In this document: positions 57,501 to 64,000 of the stretch, one piece after another
How the letters are laid out: each line of letters opens with the position of its first letter
Position numbering within the stretch: position 1 is the stretch's first letter
Assembly: GCA_937898715.1 (NCBI GenBank)
Contig: CALEKA010000073.1
Span: 27,738-91,737 of the forward strand
Direction: 5' to 3'
Length of the DNA: 64,000 nt
Origin: an uncultured Prevotella sp.
Lineage (GTDB): Bacteria; Bacteroidota; Bacteroidia; Bacteroidales; Bacteroidaceae
Program-made: the position numbers and the translations under genes
Notes under the pieces: model-generated
What the model saw: only the letters and a program-made list of their open reading frames with translations
The model's database searches: none
What the model was told of the DNA's origin: nothing

Positions 57501-58414
57501 TCGTAGCGCTCGAGATGGAGCTCATCGCCGCGAGCCTCCATACATGCCTTCGTGGCGGCTGCGTACTGTGCTTCTCGGCGGCTCACCTCGGCTGCACCCT
57601 CGGTGAATCGGTCGATCCACTCCATCTGTCGCTCTGCGCGGTGCATCTCCTGCTCCGTGTTGAGCTGTGAGGCGGTGAGCAGCTGAGAGCGCTCCTGCAG
57701 TTCTGCCAAGTCTTGTGGCTCCAGTCGGTCGTGGAGCATGCCCTGCATCTCGTGTTGCAGACGGTCCACCTGAGCCTTGGCCTCGGCGGTAAGGGTGAAG
57801 ATGCGCTGGCTAATGGTGGAGTAGACCTCCGTGCCGGTGAGCTTCTCGAGCAGTGCTGCCTTGTCGGTAGAGCGAGCACGGAGGAAGTTGGCAAAGCTCC
57901 CTTGCGCCAGGATGACGGTGCGCGTAAACTGGTCGTAGTTGAGGCCCACGGCCTGCTCTATGCGTTCTTGTAGTTCCGCCTTGTCTATGCGTTCGTGGCG
58001 GGGCGCGAGCTGCTCGAGGGTGCGCTCAGCGGGTGTATAGTTGCCGCCTCGGGTGAGGCGAATGCTCCACTTCGCCAGATAGCGTTCGCCCGCTGTGGTG
58101 GTGAACTCCACTTCGGCGAATCCCTGCTTCTGTCCGCGACGCAGGATGGTGGCAGTGCTGCTTGCCTGCACCTGTTGCTGCTTCTCGGCTGCGAGTCGGA
58201 GGTCGTCTTGTGAGATGCGTTCGATGTTTTCGAATCGCGGTGCTTTATTGTAGAGAGCGAGACATACGGCGTCGAGTATGGTCGACTTGCCCGACCCCAT
58301 ATCGCCCGTGATGGCGAAGAGTCCGGCAGAGCGCAGCGGCTCTTGCGTGAAGTCGATGGTCTGCTCGCCTTCGATCGAGGTAAGGTTGCAGAGGGTTATC
58401 TTGTCTATCTTCAT
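54587..58414 (-). CDS. sbcC: Nuclease SbcCD subunit C
   Basis: 1275 aa, Rad50/SMC-like ATPase. Walker A ITGDMGSGKSTILDAV near 35-50, Q-loop region with TRTVILAQGSFANFLRARST, long coiled coils (about 190-600 and 640-1050), zinc hook CPVCGATHHPYH near residue 613, and the C-terminal ABC signature NSLSGGETFVVSLALALGLA, Walker B GSLFIDEGFGNLD. With SbcD it cleaves DNA hairpins and processes ends, which matters in a genome this rich in palindromes. It overlaps sbcD by 4 nt (ATGA). Confidence 0.95.
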   Translation of the reverse strand: MKIDKITLCNLTSIEGEQTIDFTQEPLRSAGLFAITGDMGSGKSTILDAVCLALYNKAPRFENIERISQDDLRLAAEKQQQVQASSTATILRRGQKQGFAEVEFTTTAGERYLAKWSIRLTRGGNYTPAERTLEQLAPRHERIDKAELQERIEQAVGLNYDQFTRTVILAQGSFANFLRARSTDKAALLEKLTGTEVYSTISQRIFTLTAEAKAQVDRLQHEMQGMLHDRLEPQDLAELQERSQLLTASQLNTEQEMHRAERQMEWIDRFTEGAAEVSRREAQYAAATKACMEARGDELHLERYDSLLPMQPLYQAIEMRRSDVDRIKTDEAQNATLLEQSRSELEAKTTQLDVMRERTADAEKQLEVQRPAIDRGLSLMGEISVASDQQKRLDEQLQQASQVQFKRQETLKQVREKHKSVSAQLKEKQLHKQSLEVHRHMFDKFDLIKDKLSALYNETHRNTEAHNKQSALQKRIAELRQQGDKAEQERHNQQARLNTLKSELLIHQQTNQGIDSAHLQRAAAESQTRLVALERAAQLWQHISQGYASIADKVAAQKREQTELAQKQTAVQKLDIEVRTAEETFARFSTAYTLSQSENIVNLRKQLKEGTACPVCGATHHPYHTETERELGELLGNMDKEYAALQSDLKTKRDRLAALREEAAADTARLEADARSLAELKERQKADVEEWADYAFLDNSFSDCTATVNRDARRTMIQLLIENTTRTAEEAQRELETYNFHQQHINRLNEEISQLGTQMDDNHTFLDKVRTEAHSATATAEELQQTINESDRACSELYTDLDGMITLSGWFSLWRDNADGLRLRLSDLHTDWTATCLAIDNGERSEALLREEIKSAETHLNEATHHTEECRQSRDSVRETLSRKHEELRRLLGNATPQKLTEQLQTAIAQARAEEQRTRQDFETLQGRLRQLEGQRDNLLRSRLESQRQQQEKQQELDLMILRFNGTHSPVQFAELRAVFTATTDWNALRQRISSLADARLLADNALKQAREQLQALQASPQRPPLAQSEENVAPAGVPAVDSPLEDLTARYSQLHQDLEKQQAAYADRLKELSEELTQINSRLLAHKGSVERAATLEKSLDEAQANAREWERLNALFGSADGKKFRTIAQSCTFSYLVAQANLHLRQLSPRYELHNVPGTLTLEVIDRDMFDEHRYVNSLSGGETFVVSLALALGLASLSSKNLNIGSLFIDEGFGNLDRDSLDLVMLALSNLENVQGRKVGIISHTEQIRSQLSPQIRLVRQPGSGSAKVQVV

Positions 58415-59634
58415 AGGTCTTGTGCCTGTTCAAATCGTTTAACGAGTTCCTCTGGCATATCCTCTCCAAATCTTGACTTGAAGTATTGGCGAGCCATGTC
58501 GAGGGGCGCGGTGGCTGCCAGGGCATCGGGGGTGGCGGGTTTTTCAGCATCGGCCTTGCCATCGGCAGCGGGACGCACGCGCGTCATGCGGCAGAAGCAT
58601 ACGGCGCGATCGGCGAGTGCCTGCATCACGTCGTTCATGAGTGAAGGCTCGGGCTGTCGTTCCTCCACGTGGATCTCCAAGTAGGGCCAGGCCGAGCGGT
58701 CGGTCTGCTTGCTTGAGAGAGGGAGTGAGGCAATCTCGTCGAGCACCTGCTGAGCCGAAGCTGCACGGCCGTGGGCGGGGATGGTCAGGAGGTGGCGCAG
58801 CGGCTCGTAGTCGACGAACGATACCTGTGCTTTGCCATCCTCGTCAATCTCTACCCACTGCGCTCCATGCCTATAGCCCTTCTCCGAGAACGACATAGGC
58901 AGTGCGCTCCCTGCGTACCATGCTGCGGGGCCTGCCTGCTGTGCCTTGTGGATGTGGCCCAGAGCAGTATAGCTCACGCCCTGTCCCACCACGTCGGGGC
59001 TGACACACTCCTGTCCGCCTACGACGACGCGTTCCGAGTGGTCGTCAGGGCAGATGTCGGCCCCGTTGGTATAGAAGTGGGCAGCGGCTATGACGGGCAG
59101 TCCGTCGAACTCCGTGTGCTTCAGTTCGCGGCGAATCTCGCGGAAGAAGAATCGCAGTCCCTCCTCGGGTGAGAGTCCGGCGGGAGCATCAGCGCTTCGC
59201 AGATAGGGCAGTGCCATACATACGCAGGCCGCTTGTCCGGTGAGTCGGTCGGCCAGTGGCAGGAGATAGTAGCCAAAGTCGGGTTCCCCTTTGGGCAGAT
59301 AGTGTATGGTGCCGCGCACGTAGACGTTGTGCGTCTTGAGCAGATCGGCTGGAGCTTCGAGTCGGCCAGCCGAGTCGTGATTGCCAGCGGTGATGACCAC
59401 CTGCAGTCCGGGCAGTAGGGAGGTAGCCTGCAGTAGAAAGTCGTAAAAGAGTTCTTCGGCTGTGGCAGAGGGGTTGGCTGTGTCGAACACATCGCCCGTG
59501 ATGAGCAAGGCATCGGGTTGTCGCTCCTCGATGACCGAGAGCAGCCACTTGAGGAAATGCCTATGTTCGTCCGTGCGTAGATGTCCGTGGAAGACATTTC
59601 CCAGGTGCCAATCAGCGGTATGGAGTATCTTCAT
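58411..59634 (-). CDS. sbcD: Nuclease SbcCD subunit D
   Basis: 407 aa Mre11-type metallophosphoesterase. Metal-binding motifs: ILHTADWHLGN near 3-13, LLITGDVFDTANPS, AGNHDSAGRL, AAHFYTNGAD and LGHIHKAQQ. The C-terminal capping domain ends with KRFEQAQDL. Mn2+-dependent 3'-5' exonuclease and hairpin endonuclease, active as the SbcCD complex. Start ATG 59634; first gene of the sbcDC operon. Confidence 0.95.
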   Translation of the reverse strand: MKILHTADWHLGNVFHGHLRTDEHRHFLKWLLSVIEERQPDALLITGDVFDTANPSATAEELFYDFLLQATSLLPGLQVVITAGNHDSAGRLEAPADLLKTHNVYVRGTIHYLPKGEPDFGYYLLPLADRLTGQAACVCMALPYLRSADAPAGLSPEEGLRFFFREIRRELKHTEFDGLPVIAAAHFYTNGADICPDDHSERVVVGGQECVSPDVVGQGVSYTALGHIHKAQQAGPAAWYAGSALPMSFSEKGYRHGAQWVEIDEDGKAQVSFVDYEPLRHLLTIPAHGRAASAQQVLDEIASLPLSSKQTDRSAWPYLEIHVEERQPEPSLMNDVMQALADRAVCFCRMTRVRPAADGKADAEKPATPDALAATAPLDMARQYFKSRFGEDMPEELVKRFEQAQDL

Positions 59635-59743
59635 TGCTTCGTTAGTTTGTTTGATGGTGCAAAGTTAGTGCAAGGCGAGCGCAATGAGAAGAAAAGACGC
59701 AGTTTTTTCTTCTCATTGCCGAGCCGCCGCCTAACTTTAGATA

Positions 59744-59983
59744 GTTCTGTGGGCGACGCGTCTCGCGTCGGCATGAGTCAGTAATCAAGAGAAGTTTTCA
59801 CCAGTACTGGGGGCGACGCGTCCCCGCGTCGGCATCTCGAGCGGGCAAGTGGTTAACTTATGGGGAGGGTATAACTTATTGATTCCAGGTGCTGCCGACG
59901 CGGGGACGCGTCGCCCCCAGTATTGGCTGAAAAGTCCTCTTGCCCGCAGGCAGCGCCGACGCGAGACGCGTCGCCCACAGAAC
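59744..59983. repeat. Nested REP-like palindromes: A - B - B inverse - A inverse
   Basis: Type A unit 59744-59774 (GTTCTGTGGGCGACGCGTCT), type B unit 59804-59835 (GTACTGGGGGCGACGCGTCC), inverse B about 59894-59922 (GCCCCCAGTA end) and inverse A 59955-59983 (GCCCACAGAAC end). Outer and inner pairs match by subtype, so the 240-bp stretch can form a two-tier cruciform. The 59635-60253 gap otherwise holds 22-bp repeats and the tRNA promoter; no protein gene is seen. Confidence 0.88.
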
Positions 59984-60011
59984 TGGTGGAAGAGGTGAAA
60001 AACTATCCCTT

Positions 60012-60158
60012 GGAAGAAGAAAAATTAATGGTGGGAAGAGGAAAAATTAATGGTGGAAAGAAGAAAAATTAGTGGTGGAAAGAAGAAAAATTAGTGGTGG
60101 AAAGAAGAAAAATTAGTGGTGGGAAGAAGAAAAATTAATGGTGGGAAGAGAAAAAACT
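60012..60158 (+). repeat. 22-bp tandem repeat array, about six units
   Basis: Units start at 60019, 60041, 60063, 60085, 60107 and 60129 (GAAAAATTARTGGTGGRAAG plus two bases). The period is exactly 22 with A/G variation only. There are no unique spacers, so it is not a CRISPR. Confidence 0.88.
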
Positions 60159-60191
60159 CTTTCATGGGATAATAATTTGAAAAATATGGCT

Positions 60192-60199
60192 ACCTTTGC
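60192..60199 (+). promoter_or_regulatory. tRNA-Arg promoter -7 element
   Basis: TACCTTTG, 55 bp upstream of the tRNA, matches TAnnTTTG. A TTTG lies 11 bp before it, which is too close to be the -33 box. Confidence 0.5.
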
Positions 60200-60253
60200 T
60201 CACCTTAGAGCGCTCGGCGCCTCCAGAGGGAGGCAATGCACGAAAAGCTCCAC

Positions 60254-60327
60254 GGCCTCGTAGCTTAGCTGAATAGAGCGTCAGATTCCGGTTCTGAAGG
60301 TCCAGGGTTTGAATCCCTGCGAGGTCA
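60254..60327 (+). tRNA. tRNA-Arg(CCG)
   Basis: 74 nt. Acceptor stem GGCCTCG pairs with CGAGGTC (one G-U) and the discriminator is A. D arm AGCTTAGCTGAATAGAGCG; anticodon stem TCAGA/TCTGA with loop TTCCGGT gives anticodon CCG; T arm CAGGGTTTGAATCCCTG. CCA is not encoded. Its 3' end faces a tyrosine integrase gene 250 bp downstream, the usual layout when a tRNA gene serves as the attachment site. Confidence 0.93.
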
Positions 60328-60334
60328 CATATTG

Positions 60335-60374
60335 AAAGCGGATGTCTCCTGTGAAAGGGGGGCGTCCGCTTTTG
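60335..60374 (+). terminator. Hairpin terminator after tRNA-Arg
   Basis: AAAGCGGATG (60335-60344) pairs with CGTCCGCTTT (60363-60372), one G-T wobble, followed by TTGTTG. It ends tRNA transcription. 60375-60577 shows nothing else I can support apart from the integrase leader. Confidence 0.65.
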
Positions 60375-60577
60375 TTGTGGAAATCAGCGGGTTATCGCGT
60401 TGGGGATAGGCGATGGAATGAAGAATGGATGGGGAAAAGGGCTTGGCTCGGTGATGGGTAAATCTATGAGATCTGGAGATGTATGGATAGATGCGTTTTC
60501 CAAATGTTTTCCATATGATTTGTAACTTTTGGATATACTAACTGGCTCGGTGAGGGCTGTAAAATGGATTATTGATT

Positions 60578-61780
60578 ATGGCTACTTTTAAAGTGATGGT
60601 GAGAAAGGATAGACGGAAGGTGGATAAATCGTATGTGGTCTATATACGGTTTACGCATAATCGGAGGACTACGTACCTGCCGACGTCGATGGTGGCGGAG
60701 AGGGGGGATCTTACTTCTTCGCTGAAGATTAAGAATTGGAGGATTCTGGATCGGGGGGAGGAGTTGATAAGGGTGTATAGGAAGAAGATTGAGGGGCTGT
60801 ACTTGGAGATCAATGATGTGCCTTGGGAGAGGATCGTTGATACGCTGAAGAGGAAGGGGGAGGCGGAGGAGATTGACTTTGTGGGGTATGCTCGGAAGTG
60901 GTTGGGGGAGAATGAGGGGAAGAGGGGTATTAAGAATTATGCTACGGCGCTGCGGGCTTTCTTGCGGTGGATGGGGCGGGATGTGGTGTATTGTAGTGAG
61001 TTTTCGGTGGGGATGATGCGGGATTTTGAGCGGAGCTTGGCGGGGAAGGCTCGTGCGCAGTCGCTGTATACTTCGGCTATTATGAAGATTTATAGGGATG
61101 CGCGGGATTGGTATAATGATTATGATGAGGGGGTGATTAGGATTAGGGCTTCTCTGAGTGGGTATCGGGCTCCGAAGCAGAATGTGGCTGTGAAGAGGGC
61201 TGTGGGGGTGGAGGTGATTCGTAAGATGATGGGGGTGGAGTTGGTGAGTGGATCGAGGGCGGAGATGGCGCGGGATTGCTTTTTGATGTCGTTTTGCTTG
61301 ATGGGGATGAATGCGGTTGACTTGTATGGGGTGAGGGAGTATGATGGGCGGAGTCTGACGTATAATAGGACGAAGACGAGGGATAGGCGGAGTGATGGGG
61401 CGCTGATGGTGGTGGATGTGCCTGATGTGATTAGGCCTATTATGGGGCGGTATATGGTGGGGGCGAGGGGTGGGTGTGTGTTTGATTTTTCGGCTCGTTA
61501 TTCTACGCCTACGGAGTTTACGCGGGCGCTGAATATTGGGCTGAAGCAGGTGGGGAGGGTGATTGGGGTGGATGGGCTTCAGTTTTACTGTGCTCGGCAT
61601 TCTATGGCTACGATTGCTGTGAATGAGGTGAGGATTCCTATTTATACGGTGAATGATATGCGTTGTCACGTGGATGAGGGGCTGAGGGTGACGAATTTGT
61701 ATGTGAAGAAGGATTTTTCGCTGGTGAATGAGGCGAATGTGAGGCTGATGGAGTATGTGTTTGGGGCTAATGATGTATAA
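60578..61780 (+). CDS. int: Tyrosine site-specific integrase
   Basis: 400 aa from ATG 60578 (MATFKVMVRKDRRKVDKSYV); the frame two codons upstream begins with TTG. N-terminal arm-binding and SAM-like core-binding domains (about 1-190), then the catalytic domain. The C-terminal box has R and H in YCARHSMATIA near 340, the second H in DMRCHVDEG near 363 and the nucleophile Tyr in TNLYVKKD near 375. The usual first Arg (GMR) position reads GMNAVDLY, a variant I associate with Bacteroidetes phage integrases. Codon use is odd for the window (AGG, CGG, GGG, GTG dominate). It probably integrates at the adjacent tRNA-Arg. Confidence 0.9.
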   Translation: MATFKVMVRKDRRKVDKSYVVYIRFTHNRRTTYLPTSMVAERGDLTSSLKIKNWRILDRGEELIRVYRKKIEGLYLEINDVPWERIVDTLKRKGEAEEIDFVGYARKWLGENEGKRGIKNYATALRAFLRWMGRDVVYCSEFSVGMMRDFERSLAGKARAQSLYTSAIMKIYRDARDWYNDYDEGVIRIRASLSGYRAPKQNVAVKRAVGVEVIRKMMGVELVSGSRAEMARDCFLMSFCLMGMNAVDLYGVREYDGRSLTYNRTKTRDRRSDGALMVVDVPDVIRPIMGRYMVGARGGCVFDFSARYSTPTEFTRALNIGLKQVGRVIGVDGLQFYCARHSMATIAVNEVRIPIYTVNDMRCHVDEGLRVTNLYVKKDFSLVNEANVRLMEYVFGANDV

Positions 61781-61829
61781 AATGAAAGCCCACCAACGAT
61801 GGGGCTGGTGGGCTGGTGTGTGTTGGGGA

Positions 61830-63839
61830 TTAGTTGATTTCGTAGAAGTAGCCGGTGCGGATGGGTTGTAGGGTGGTGGGTGTGAGGGTGAGTTCGATTT
61901 TGTGGCAGGCGTAGCGGCGGGAGTGGATGATGTAGATGGCGGTGGGGTCGATGGGGATGTCGGTGTCGAGGTATTGGATGGTGTGCTCGGCGCGGGTGTC
62001 GATGGTGGAGGGGGGTTGTGCTGTGGGGCGGATGAGGGTGGGCTGGTCGGTGGCGAGGAGTGAGAAGGGGTGGAGTGTGGGTAGGCTTCCGGGTGTGGTG
62101 GGTGTGAGGGTGATGGGTAGGTAGTAGTTGGTGGTGGGGTTTTGTAGGTAGTTGATGCCGATGGGGGTGGGGAGGGGGAGGCCGCTGGTGACGTCGGTGG
62201 GGATGTTTTCGGCGCGGATGTTGCCTCCTTCGGGGTAGAGGTCGGTGGATAGGATGGGGCGGAGGTTGTAGGTGGCGGCTGTGTTGAGGGCTATTTCGAG
62301 GGTGTCGGGGGCGGTGATGGTGTCGGTGGTGGTGTCGGTGGAGTTGATGGCGCGGTCGATGGAGTAGGGGAGGATTTCTCCTGCTGTGGTGGCGGAGAGT
62401 AGGTGGGGGTAGTCTTGATCTTGGGTGTATTGGCGGGTGGAGCCGTCGGTGGAGGCTCCTGGATTGCGGTAGGTGTAGTTGAAGCTGACGCGAAACTTTT
62501 CCCATTGCATGCGGGCGGGGATGATGCGTAGCTTGATGCTGATGTCGCGGGAGGCGGTGGGGCTGTAGGGGTCGGTGGTGGATTGTAGGAGTGGGCCGAA
62601 TTGGTTGACGGGGGTGAGCTGGAAGGCTCCTTGGGCTGTTTCGTCGGCTACGGAGGCGTCGCGTAGGAGGGTGTAGGTGTTGCCTGTGGCGAGGTCGACG
62701 AAGAGTAGGTCTTGGTGGAGGCGCCAGGAGTCGCGGCCGAGGCCGAGGGCGTAGCCTCGGAGTGCGGTGTAGTTGTCGAATCGGAGGATGGTGGCTTTTT
62801 GCCAGACTTCGTCGGGTAGGTGGATGGGGTCTGGGATGTTGGTTGTGTCGTAGTCGATGTTGGCTGTGGTGGGGTCGAGTGTGGTGTCGGTGGCTTTGGA
62901 TATTTCGGTGGTGTGGGTGTGGAGTGGACGGCGGATGTGGATGGCGTTGGTTGTGTCGGTGCGGGTCTGTGGTAGTGGTTGAAAGGTGATGGTGTGGCGG
63001 TCGGTGGAGAGGGTGTAGGTGAGTGAGAATAGGTTGCAGATTTCGGTGAGGAATTCGGTGACGGTCCAGTGGGGGAGGATGTCGGCGATGTTGGTGTTGA
63101 TGGCGGTGTTGGTGATGTAGATGTCTTTGCGCCAGTCGGTGCGGGTGGGTATGTTGATGGTTTGTATGCCTATGGCGTGGAGTATGCGGTCTATTACTTC
63201 GAGTAGGTAGGGCTGGGCTGCGGTTGGGGTGTTGGCGGAGAAGCGGATGGTGTTGTCGTAGTAGCGTTCGTGGCGGTTGATGACGGTGCCTTGGGCGTCG
63301 TCGAGGAAGTGGAGGAGGAAGTGGGTCTGTGGGTAGAGTCCCCAGGTGTAGGTGTGGTCGGACTGGGATTCGTAGACGTCGGAGATGTATTGGGCTATTT
63401 CTTGGGTGGTGGGCTTTGATTCGGCGTGGGGTACGGATTGGATGAAGGGTGCGTCGTCGTACATGGTGCCGAGGGGTAGCTTGTCGATGTAGTAGGGTGT
63501 GCCGTCGGCTTTGTAGCCGAAGGTGGTGGTGAGGGGTGTGGATGTGAGTTGTACTTTGACTTCGGCTTCGGTGATGGATGTGATGCGTGCTGTGCCTTGC
63601 ATGTCGATGTGGGGTGGGACGATGAGGTGCATGGGGAGTTCTCGGCCGATGAGTGATTGTAGGGGCATGGAGGGGTGGTGGAGTGGGCCGAAGATGGCTT
63701 GGTTGTCGGGGCAGCCGAGGAGGGGTAGGGTGACGTCGAAGGTGTAGTCGGCGGTGTCTTCGTAGAGGGGGTTGACGCGGGTGAGCTTGAAGGTGGTGCC
63801 TGATTTGATTGTGGCGGGGAGGGTGGATATGAGGAGCAT
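61830..63839 (-). CDS. Phage-like structural protein, probably tail/baseplate-associated
   Basis: 669 aa, no signal peptide, beta-rich, very Thr/Pro/Ile-rich. The segment HWTVTEFLTEICNLFSLTYT followed by STDRHTITFQPL recalls proteins in Bacteroidetes prophage tail modules, where a similar helix-strand unit recurs. Other blocks: GIRELPMHLIVPPH-like N-terminus (IGRELPMHLIVPPHIDMQG), ALRGYALGLGRDSWRLHQDL, and a C-terminal YACHKIELTLTPTTLQPI. It converges on the integrase gene with a 49-bp gap. Codon choice is C- and A-rich because the plus strand is G/T-rich. Tail function is inference; the family is not firmly recognised. Confidence 0.5.
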   Translation of the reverse strand: MLLISTLPATIKSGTTFKLTRVNPLYEDTADYTFDVTLPLLGCPDNQAIFGPLHHPSMPLQSLIGRELPMHLIVPPHIDMQGTARITSITEAEVKVQLTSTPLTTTFGYKADGTPYYIDKLPLGTMYDDAPFIQSVPHAESKPTTQEIAQYISDVYESQSDHTYTWGLYPQTHFLLHFLDDAQGTVINRHERYYDNTIRFSANTPTAAQPYLLEVIDRILHAIGIQTINIPTRTDWRKDIYITNTAINTNIADILPHWTVTEFLTEICNLFSLTYTLSTDRHTITFQPLPQTRTDTTNAIHIRRPLHTHTTEISKATDTTLDPTTANIDYDTTNIPDPIHLPDEVWQKATILRFDNYTALRGYALGLGRDSWRLHQDLLFVDLATGNTYTLLRDASVADETAQGAFQLTPVNQFGPLLQSTTDPYSPTASRDISIKLRIIPARMQWEKFRVSFNYTYRNPGASTDGSTRQYTQDQDYPHLLSATTAGEILPYSIDRAINSTDTTTDTITAPDTLEIALNTAATYNLRPILSTDLYPEGGNIRAENIPTDVTSGLPLPTPIGINYLQNPTTNYYLPITLTPTTPGSLPTLHPFSLLATDQPTLIRPTAQPPSTIDTRAEHTIQYLDTDIPIDPTAIYIIHSRRYACHKIELTLTPTTLQPIRTGYFYEIN

Positions 63840-63848
63840 ATTTTTTTA

Positions 63849-64000
63849 GAAGTATTAAGTATAAAGTATTAAGTATTACAGCCTTGCTGAAGCTAAGTAA
63901 TAAGCAAGTTATTCAAGTAATAAGTAATACAGCCTTGCAGGAGTCAAGTAATAAGCAAGTTATTCAAGTAATAAGTAATACAGCCTTGCAGGAGTCAAGT
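63849..64000 (+). repeat. AT-rich repeats and 51-bp tandem repeat at the window edge
   Basis: 63849-63880 is a copy of the AAGTATTAAGTATAAAG repeat. From about 63880 a 51-bp unit (AGCCTTGCAGGAGTCAAGTA plus AATAAG-type words) repeats in tandem (AGCC at 63931 and 63982) and runs off the window. It lies upstream of the phage-like gene. Confidence 0.78.

Larger units (their letters stand above)
60328..64000 (+). mobile_element. Left end of a putative tRNA-Arg-integrated element (continues beyond window)
   Basis: From the tRNA 3' end the sequence carries an integrase, an opposing phage-like gene and a G/T-skewed composition unlike the rest of the window, which together suggest a prophage or integrative element. 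The right end and the second attachment copy are outside the window, so the boundary and type are inferred. Confidence 0.55.

Noticed and set aside
60012..60158. Possible CRISPR array from regular short repeats
   Set aside because: The 22-bp units are directly adjacent with no unique spacers, and no cas gene is present.
60569..61669. 366-codon frame antisense to the integrase, rich in His/Pro/Ile
   Set aside because: It results from the low-C plus strand lacking antisense stops; it has no domain pattern.
61666..62505. 279-codon frame opposite the element genes rich in His/Pro/Arg
   Set aside because: Alternative frame of the skewed 669-aa gene; repetitive composition without structure.

Overview
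The window looks like a chromosomal segment of a Bacteroidales bacterium, most likely Prevotellaceae (Prevotella/Alloprevotella-like). Reasons: many starts are preceded by the Bacteroidetes -7 promoter box TAnnTTTG, in two cases with a TTTG box 19-20 bp upstream; lipoproteins and a TonB receptor are of Bacteroidetes type; there is a TGS-domain nucleoside kinase; and a PerR/rubrerythrin oxidative-stress operon suits an anaerobe. Species assignment is inference. Intergenic DNA is unusually rich in short repeats: REP-like palindromes, 9-bp CTAG arrays, 22-bp tandem repeats and AT-rich repeats.

Layout. 1-1.7 kb: autoregulated perR - reverse rubrerythrin - rubrerythrin operon (minus), cut by the left edge. 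1.9-6.7 kb: argS, a superfamily 1 helicase and a small exported protein. 7-16.8 kb: a degenerate GH127-like secreted protein, a large secreted GH31 enzyme with dockerin- and cohesin-like modules, a BACON-like lipoprotein, and an HD-domain protein/LptD pair. 17-20.5 kb: a PMCA-type Ca2+ ATPase, a 54-aa membrane protein and a small lipoprotein.

20.7-39.9 kb is the most interesting part. Operon 1 (32.6 to 20.7 kb, minus) encodes a membrane-anchored lipoprotein with a vWA-like pattern, a three-TM protein, a tubulin-like GTPase, a large actin/Hsp70-like ATPase with an FG-rich disordered insert, a second actin-like protein, two TerD proteins, and a single-pass membrane protein that carries TerD-like FNLEK strands inside and a Cpl-7-like wall-binding domain outside. 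Operon 2 (39.8 to 32.9 kb, minus) encodes seven exported proteins. The two operons are preceded by the same 51-bp element placed next to a TATATTTG -7 box. I infer one co-regulated system linking a cytoplasmic Ter/cytoskeletal assembly to the cell envelope.

40-45 kb: copper-handling operon (TonB receptor, CopA, periplasmic HMA protein). 45-50.7 kb (plus): nucleoside kinase, then sialate lyase with a NanM-kelch/sodium symporter fusion. 51-59.6 kb (minus): malate dehydrogenase, mannose-1-phosphate guanylyltransferase, an internally deleted AlbA_2 protein and sbcDC. 59.6-60.3 kb: nested palindromes, 22-bp repeats and tRNA-Arg(CCG). 60.6 kb to the right edge: the start of an integrated element (tyrosine integrase and a phage-like protein) with a strong G/T strand skew that ignores gene direction.
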